From NCBI GenBank assembly GCA_024741835.1, contig JAENRP010000028.1:183272-247271 (forward strand): 64,000 nt of DNA, read 5' to 3'. The notes beneath the pieces are model-generated. The model did no database searches. It saw nothing but the letters and a program-made list of their open reading frames with translations, and was not told where the DNA came from. Origin of the DNA: Diplocarpon mali. Lineage: Eukaryota > Ascomycota > Leotiomycetes > Helotiales > Drepanopezizaceae. The stretch's first letter is position 1. Each line of letters opens with the position of its first letter. Of the stretch, positions 56,690 to 64,000 are shown piece after piece. The translations under genes and the position numbers were made by a program.

Positions 56690-57482
56690 TCTTGTAGGTT
56701 CGTCAAGGGAATGTCGTCGTCGCAAGATGAGGGGTTGTGGCTTTGGGAGCGAGAGGTCAAGGAGTCTTTGGAGAGGCGGCAAGCGCGATGACGTTGCATG
56801 TGAGCTGGACGAGAGGTGAAGAACACGCGACCTGTATTCAAAAGCAGAGCCAGTCGCTCCGTAAGCTCCGCAAGTTTCCGCAAATTATGCTCTGCCGGTT
56901 TGGAAGCTGGAGGGTGTGCGATACGACGGTGGCTATTTTTTGAAAATAAAGAAAGTGGTGCTTTTGGTTGAGCAGGCAACTAGTGGAGCTGTAACAGAAG
57001 CCACACACGTGTGGCGCTGGCACAGCCGCATCAACAGCCGAGGCTTATGAGACTTCTAGCTGATGGAATCGCCTGCTTGACACTGTTAGGACATGGAACC
57101 TCGAGAGTCGGCGTTTCTGTCTCGGCAAATATGTAATGGGATCAGGTTGGGCGCAGCAAGGGGCTTTTGTCGAGTTTTCAACCCAGAAACAGATCCAGGC
57201 CAAGAGAAGTATCCCACAGCCCATGGCATAGTAGCGCGTCACGGAAATACGTGATTACAACGTCAATTCACACAAGTTTTGGGTGGAAAGAAAACAGCGA
57301 TGCGTTTTCATTGCCATCAGGCCTTTTTTCCCCCCCCCTCTATTTTACTTGATCTTTTAGCCACTGCCTCCTAGCGCACATTCAGAACCCCCTCACCCCA
57401 CAAGAACGCAATACACACTTCCATACAAATTGAAAACGTTTGTAAACACCAAACATCCTGTCAAGCTTCGCGCCGAATAAGC
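56690..57482. other. intergenic, no supported gene
   Basis: Src1 promoter side and small heat-shock protein 3' side. Confidence 0.6.
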
Positions 57483-58544
57483 CTATTCAATATCAACACT
57501 CTTGATCTCAGTCCACTCCCGCTCCACCTTTGGCACCGTCACAACTAAAACCCCATCCTCAAGCTTCGCACTTATACCCTCGCCATCCACCTCACCATCC
57601 ACCTCACCATCCTCCACCCTTCCTTCCCAGCCAGCGGGAGGTAATTTCACCGCCCTCTCAAAAACCCCCACCTTCCTCTCGCCTGTCCTCAGCGTCTTCA
57701 AGAAATCATCGCTCCCCGGCCGGTACACCACGCCTGCGATGTGCAGCGAGCCCGCCTCGGTGTCCCAGTTGACGCCAACGTCTTGTTTCTTGGCGCCCGG
57801 AAGAGCGAGGTGGAGGATGTAGGCCGAGGGGGTAGAGAAGATGTCGAGGGGGGGTGTGAAGGTGTTTTCGTTGTCGACATCGATATTATCTGGGCCAGAT
57901 CGAGGGTTGGAGTCGAAGCCGAGACCGGCTTGTTGGGCGTATTGGCCTAGCATTTGTGCCCAGGGTTGTTGGCTGATGGGATGCGTGTTTAGTGTCGAGA
58001 AGAGAGGGCTTAGATCGAAGCCTCCCATTCCTCCTGGGCCACCGAATGGAGGGGGAGGAGGAGGACCTCTTCGACCACTCTGGCCGTGACAGCCACGTCC
58101 TCTCGGGCCTCTGTGTCCGGCCCTCCCATGTCTGCCGTAGCGTGGTGGTCCAGGAGGATATTCTGCTGATTCCCCCTCCCTAGGCTTACCTTCTGGTGCA
58201 GAATGCTCGCTGCCGGGCGATGGAGTGCGAGAGCGGGATTGGGGTCGCTCGCGTTCGCGTTCGTGTTCGTGTTCTCGACGGCCGTGGCGCCCAAGATGTC
58301 TTCTGCCATTGAGCCCTGGAACACCGAATCCACCTCTGCCGTGGCCGTGAAAATCCCCGAATCCAGGGCCACCGATGTTGCTAGGCTCGCCCCAGCCACC
58401 AAAAGGGAACCCGGGCTCTGAAGGAGGTGGTGGCGGATGCCCTGCTGGATGGCCGGGAGGGGAGTGGACGACACCTGCTCCGTTCTGGTCGAAGGAGCGC
58501 ACGAAGTCCCAGAACGGAGCTTGGGGGTGATGGTTGTATGCCAT
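57483..58544 (-). CDS. Hsp20/alpha-crystallin small heat-shock protein with long disordered N-terminus
   Basis: ATP-independent chaperone of the small heat-shock family, single exon, 353 residues. The N-terminal 200 residues are rich in Gly, Pro, His and Arg, with GRREHEHERERERPQSRSRT and SGRRGPPPPPPFGGPGG, and are surely disordered. The alpha-crystallin domain starts near residue 225: FTPPLDIFSTPSAYILHLAL, KKQDVGVNWDTEAGSLHIAG, FERAVKLP, then SAKLEDGVLVVTVPK, the A-x-x-x-n-GVL signature. Inside the loop before this signature is a short acidic repeat, DGEVDGEVDGEG, encoded by a 12-bp tandem repeat near 57585-57615. A TATA-like element lies 117 bp upstream. Heat induction is likely from family knowledge; I did not find a perfect heat-shock element. 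Confidence 0.9.
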   Translation of the reverse strand: MAYNHHPQAPFWDFVRSFDQNGAGVVHSPPGHPAGHPPPPPSEPGFPFGGWGEPSNIGGPGFGDFHGHGRGGFGVPGLNGRRHLGRHGRREHEHERERERPQSRSRTPSPGSEHSAPEGKPREGESAEYPPGPPRYGRHGRAGHRGPRGRGCHGQSGRRGPPPPPPFGGPGGMGGFDLSPLFSTLNTHPISQQPWAQMLGQYAQQAGLGFDSNPRSGPDNIDVDNENTFTPPLDIFSTPSAYILHLALPGAKKQDVGVNWDTEAGSLHIAGVVYRPGSDDFLKTLRTGERKVGVFERAVKLPPAGWEGRVEDGEVDGEVDGEGISAKLEDGVLVVTVPKVEREWTEIKSVDIE

Positions 58545-58660
58545 GTTTGTATGTGTTTGAAGATCTGATGGCTGAAAAGTATAGATAATACTCGTCTCCT
58601 GGAAGGAATGCTAGTGATGGCAGGAAACAAGAAACCCGAGATGGGTGGCAAGCAAGGCAG

Positions 58661-58668
58661 TATATATA
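58661..58668 (-). promoter_or_regulatory. TATA-like element of the small heat-shock protein gene
   Basis: TATATATA, 117 bp upstream of the ATG, in an otherwise mixed-composition promoter. Confidence 0.45.
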
Positions 58669-59925
58669 GCAAACTGCGGCCTGCACTACAGGCAAATAAG
58701 CACGCAGGCGTAAACAACATGGCAGTCGACAAAACGCACGCAATGGAACACGCAGCGATACGGTCAAAGTGATACTGTACCGTGCTCACCAATTGCGCTG
58801 TGCGTTCCTCAATGCGTCCTCGGTGGTTGGACTTCGAGGCCTCGAATAGCTGCGCGTACGAGGCCTCCCACTGCCACATGTCAGAGCATCAGCATCAGCC
58901 ACTCGCCACACTCGGGGGGAGGGGGGGAGGGGGGTGTAGATGTGGCCGGCCCCTGACAGATGTCGTCGTAATCGTACGCTGGCACGTTCATGATGACGCG
59001 GAGTGTGAATGTTCAGCTCAAGATTCTCGAGGCCGAATGTGTCGCCACCAGGATGGTGGTCTTTAGGATATCTAATCTTGCAGAGATGGAGATGGAGATG
59101 GAGTTGAGGGGAAGAGACTGTAAGCGAGTTTCTCCGTGACTAAGCAGTATCCCTTGGCATCTCCAATTCCACAACTCCAAGCCCATCCAATGATAGGGCA
59201 CGGTAATTATATGGCCGAATGTTTCCAATGCCTCAAATATGGTAGAACCTTTTACAGCATGCCCCACTCACTTTAATCCGCCTGCCGTCTTATGCACAAG
59301 GGTGTTGTCGGCGAGAGGGCAATACTAGGTGGATATCGTAGCTTTTGTTAGCTAAGTACCTAAGCAATGAATGATAAATGGCTATCTACCGTCAGGAAGG
59401 CCTACCACGATCGCTTTAGCGGAGACAAGTAAGAAAATCGAGATAATATAAAGGAAAGGACGGTAAGAGCATATCAGAAGACAGATTCTATCTCGCTTAT
59501 CTGTATATAAAGTGGTTTGACTATAGTTGATTATTATTGTTGCTATTATTATTGCTAGTACTATTGCTAGTACTATTGCTATTGCTAATAATTATCTATG
59601 GAGATGGAAATGGATTCGATCATCTCCCCCTCCCCCTCCCCCTCCCTCTCTCCCTCAAGTTTAACTAATACATCTTTGCTCAAACTTGCTAATTTTTTAA
59701 GAAAAAGAAAAAACCGATAAGTTCTCAAGGACAAGGTAGGAATGCGTCAAGTATTGAAAAGAAAAATCACTACCGAGAGCAGCAGGTGAATTCAATTGGG
59801 TGAAGCATGCCATAAACGGTTCTACTATGTTCGAGGCATTGGAAACCTTCGGCCGTCATTATACAGATGCTTGGGCCGCAATCGCAATTGACACGGGCTC
59901 TGGTCAAGACCCAAGCCAATGCTAA

Positions 59926-60238
<313 letters not shown>

Positions 60239-60983
60239 TAAGCGGCCGGACATGCCTCCAGATATGGATCGTGGGAAGCATAGGCAATGCAGCGTTTCCC
60301 ATGAGGCTTTGGTCGGCATTGACATTTTCCCATGGTAGCGCGACGTGCAACAGGATCTCGGGCGCTGCGCCTCTGGGTGTCGTTGGGCGCTCACGTGTGG
60401 ATCATAGGAGCTGCCGGGTGGTTTGAACCTGACGGTAGCTCGTGTTATACGTGTATATATAAATAAATATAAATCTAGACATACAGGTACACATATCCCC
60501 CGGTACATGCATTTGTCGAGGGCGTTTGAGAGATACTCACTTGGTGTTCCGGGCATAGCCGTAGCCAGAGCCAGAGCGCGCACGGCTTGGTCTCAGCAAA
60601 TGGTCAGAAACGTGACCATCACGTGACCAAGTCTGCGGCATGCCAACCACGGAAGATTTGCGTTCCCGGCATCTGGATACTACCCAGAACAGAGCTTGTT
60701 TTCAGGGTCGTGAGAAGTGCCGGACTTGGTCCCTCGCAGCGTCCAGATAGTGGAGAGCATGCCATCTGTGTAGACACAATGTCGGGTAGGAAGCAATGCC
60801 GGACGTCCTCCAAGAGGCAAACACAACTTCACCGGCCTAGGAATGACTCGAGCACTTGTCATTTTGGTTGTTACCAGTAAATACGAGGAGACCACGGTAT
60901 TCCCAGGGTCTCAAGCCATTTCCAAAACCCAAACCCAACCACAATCCTGAACCTCCTGCCGCCACCCCATCCAGGCACTCACA

Positions 60984-63457
60984 TCATTGCACAACCCTGA
61001 CTGTCCTCCCTAGACTGGGCACCCCGCCCTCAGACACCACAAAGAGATAGTAAAACCCCACGATCAACACGCCACGCTCGGCCGGCAGCGTCGCCGTATA
61101 CACGCCCCCCTCCACCTTCACGTCCGTGAGCGGCACGCGCCGCTGGTCGGTGTTGATGGAGTGCGTAGCCGTGCCCATGCGCATCAGCACCAGTGATGCG
61201 GAGGAGTCGAGGATGTCTGTGGTGACGACCACTGTCCCGCCTAGATGCACCGTGGGCGTTGCGGGGAAGGATGAGGAGGGTGAGGCGGGGGAGGAGGTGC
61301 CGATGGTGGTGATTAGAGGCCGGATGGCGCGCGCACTGTTGGGCCCGAACAGGTACGGCGGGGAGAAGATCTGGCCGTCGGAGTGGTCGACGGACTTGTC
61401 GCAGGACGAGGTTGAGCCGGGGTATATTACTTCTGGATGGTGAGGCGTTGCTTTGGGAGGGGAGGGGAGGGGGATGAGCATGGGATCTGGAGACGACAGA
61501 GAGAAAGGGCACACGAACCATAACACATCCCTCCGCCGCCACTCCAGACCGTAGCATCGGGGAGCAGGAGCGAGGTGCTGTGGTAGTTCCGCGGCACGGC
61601 TGCAGGCGCGAGGGTCGTCCAAGTCTTCGTCGCGGGGTGGAAGAGCTCTGCGTAGAGAATGCCGTCCGTGTCGGTGAAGGTCATGGACTTTCTCTGGCCC
61701 CCTGTCACGAGGACATCGCCGTCGGGGAGGACGACGCCGTTGGCGAAGCCCCGCGGGTAGGCCATGTCTGCTACCCGCTCGATGCTCGATTGCGTGTAGG
61801 GATCCGTGATTGTCGTGACGTGGGCGATGGCGACGGCCGGGCTCTGGTCGTAGCTTTCTGAGAGGGGAGGATGGGTTAGCGAGTGCTCGCATCCGGTCCG
61901 CATGTCAACACGAGGCTCAGCCAGCGTCTCTGCCGCGCGTTCGACCCCATCTCGGCGATGGGAGACGGAGACTCTGGAGAGGGAGGCACGTACGACTTCC
62001 GCCTGCTGACAAGATCTTTCCGGGCTCATACATGACGTTGACGCCACACATGGCATCGCCGCCAGAGCGGGTCCCGGCTGGCGTGGAGGAGCCGGTCCCC
62101 GATGTGTTATACCAGTTCTGTGCCCGGCTTGGCCCGGCCTGGAACACAGAGCCTTGATGCGTGTCAGCCGTGTGAGGTTCGAAGTCTGGGGGAGCCGGGA
62201 CAGAAGATCTCGGCTCGGTGCTCATCTTGGTCGGATGCGTGTCACAACCGGGAAGCTCAGGCGTAGGGTGCGAGTGAGGAATCTACACGTACCGTCCTTC
62301 CAAGCAAAGAGCCAGGCGTGCTGTGTGGGATTCTTCATTAACCGTCTCTCCTCCACCCCTTCGAGGTCATTGACCTGTCAGGCGGGCAGTGGACTCACGT
62401 TATCCTCCCGCCACGCTCCCCCCGCATCGACTGTCAGGAGAGGGTCTGTCTTTGCATCTGGAAGTTCGGTCCTGCCCCGAATGTCAGTACATACTTCCCA
62501 AGCACGATGGACCCGCCAGAGGGCTCGTCTCAGCTCCCAAGAGAAACAGCAAGGAGACAGATCAGCTTGCCACGCATCTGCCACCGGATCGTACAGCTCC
62601 CCGTGCTTCCCTCCCGTTGTCCCACTCCACGATCCGCCAAGCTCGAAGACCTTCCCCTCGGACGTCGTCACCGAACTCTGATAGCCTCTCGCCTTCCTCA
62701 TGTCCGGGCCGCTGGTGAAATTGTTGGTAGCCGGATCATAGATCGTGACTCTCGCCGCATCCGACCCCCCCGCGATCACGATCCTGCCATCGCCTAGGGC
62801 GCTGATGCCCGGACAGAACATATCATGCTTCGTACTAGCCACTGTTCTTGCCGACACGACCCCGGTTCTGAAATTGTAATCGGCAAACTGGGTGAGTCCG
62901 TCGGCGCTACCAAAGGCGTCTGGGGCCCAGGATGCGAAGAACAGGATCCGTGAAGGTTCTGGAAATTGCGGGACGACAAAACCCGCCACCGGGATGACGG
63001 GGAGCTGGATCAGATCCGACCATTGGCCTTGCACCGCCGGGTCTGCGGGTACCTCGATGCGGATGACGGTGAACTGCTGGTTCGTTCTCCATATCAGAGT
63101 ATGGCTTGTCGCAGGAGCTTTGATATAGCATACGAGGTTCGCCGTATCGTAGACGGCACTGGTACAGCCGGCTGTTGTTGAGCAGAGGGTGGTGCAGCTG
63201 TCGATGCTGGTTGTTTGGGGGATGGTCTTTGTAGTTGTTCCGACGAGATCGGTGCCGGGGCAGACGCTGAAGCATTCTCCGTCGTGTTCCGAGAAGGATT
63301 GGTTGGAAGGGCAGCTAGCAATGTTCAGCCCGTCAGCCAGAGCGCGGGTTGGCGTCCTCACGGCACCCGACCCGTGGCTTGAGACCGGGTCGGGTGTGAG
63401 ACAAGCGGAGAGAATGATGCCAGAGACAAGACTCTGGACGAAGACGAGGAGCGCCAT
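60984..63457 (-). CDS. galactose-oxidase-like copper radical oxidase (AA5), secreted
   Basis: Extracellular oxidase converting primary alcohols to aldehydes with release of hydrogen peroxide. Six exons, 63457-62571, 62471-62399, 62320-62293 (28 nt), 62152-61994, 61857-61519 and 61432-60984, give 644 residues in phase. A signal peptide is followed by a Cys-rich PAN/apple-like module (FSVCPGTDLVG to AGCTSAVYD). The seven-bladed domain keeps every active-site element of galactose oxidase: Cys in MFCPGIS and Tyr in ARGYQSS (the thioether radical cofactor), Trp in GGSWSG, Tyr-His in RNYHSTSLLLP and His in GTATHSINTDQRR. The C-terminus (YYLFVVSEGGVPS) matches too. Intron 1 uses a GC donor (GCAAGC at 62570) if the conserved Trp before TELPDAK is to be kept. 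The enzyme is probably active; its natural substrate is unknown. Confidence 0.92.
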
Positions 63458-64000
63458 TGCGACAGAGGATTCTGAGCGGCAGCGCAAGACAGAGAATGTG
63501 AAACAGGACAGAACAGATGGAAGCGGGCAGAGAGCGAGAGCTGTTCCACACCTCCCTTTGTATAGCACGCTGAGGATCACACCAAGATCCTCCCCTTCAA
63601 GGCCACAATCATCTCTGTCGAACCTTCCACGGCGCCTGGAAAGCAAGATACTGGGGGGGAGAGAGCTCCACGACAACAGTGCCCGCGTCAGAGGCGAGGA
63701 ACCGCTGGGTGCTACCCCGTGACGTTCAGGAGATCTGATCTACGGGCTTGTTCTCCGCTGCAGTCGCCCACCGAGATCTAGATGGCGCTGGCCAGTCCCA
63801 GAAGCACGAGCCAAGACTCCGAAGCAGGCGATTCAGCTGGCTCAGAGACACAGATAAGCATCCTGTCAACCGGGAGAGACGGCTTGCTGCAATATTCGTG
63901 CTGCGGTGGGGATGTTGTGCTTGTCGACTGGCACGAACCGGCCGGTCTGTGCATGGGTTGGACCAGAAGCAGGCGCGGTACCGCAAGGGAGTAGTCCGAG
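63458..64000. other. upstream region of the oxidase gene to the window edge
   Basis: Promoter side of the galactose-oxidase-like gene. Open frames at the edge show no recognisable motif. Confidence 0.55.

Overview
The window looks like nuclear DNA of a filamentous ascomycete (Pezizomycotina). Genes carry short introns, mostly 49-65 nt with some longer, with GTANGT-type donors and CTAAC/CTGAC branch sites. There is a Zn2Cys6 regulator, small secreted cysteine-rich proteins, a GH3 beta-glucosidase, an AA5 copper-radical oxidase, and a Tc1/mariner element mutated in the way repeat-induced point mutation (RIP) does. The class cannot be fixed from the sequence alone. All gene models below were built by hand from homology patterns and splice signals; reading phase was checked at every junction.

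Layout. 1-17 kb is gene-dense and mostly housekeeping: a MAPEG protein (cut by the left edge), a damaged MFS transporter, an Mpp6-like exosome cofactor head to head with complex I subunit NDUFS6, cleavage factor CFIm25, a YjbQ-family protein, a 918-residue GW/WG-repeat protein, and dephospho-CoA kinase head to head with a ketopantoate reductase. 17-27 kb is sparse: a six-exon secreted cysteine-rich protein and a cytochrome P450. 27-30 kb holds a Zn2Cys6 factor. 30-44.6 kb is a decayed, repeat-rich block. It contains a 5-oxoprolinase pseudogene with a 238-bp Tc1/mariner deletion derivative inside it, an intact 87-residue secreted cysteine-rich protein, minisatellites, a secreted GH3 enzyme, and a 1.24-kb AT-rich element of the same transposon family. 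44.6-50 kb carries an epoxide hydrolase, a dimeric alpha/beta-barrel protein and an amidase whose fourth exon lacks a splice acceptor. 50-64 kb returns to conserved genes: a CENP-K-like kinetochore protein, a three-KH RNA-binding protein, inner nuclear membrane protein Src1/Heh, a small heat-shock protein and a galactose-oxidase-like enzyme, with a 144-bp CTCTG array between the last two.

Two themes stand out. First, gene decay can be read directly: an 8-bp tand​em duplication shifts the MFS gene out of frame, the amidase has lost an AG, and the oxoprolinase is full of stops and frameshifts. Second, three introns are best explained by GC-AG splicing. I found no CRISPR array, rRNA, convincing tRNA or secondary-metabolite core enzyme.
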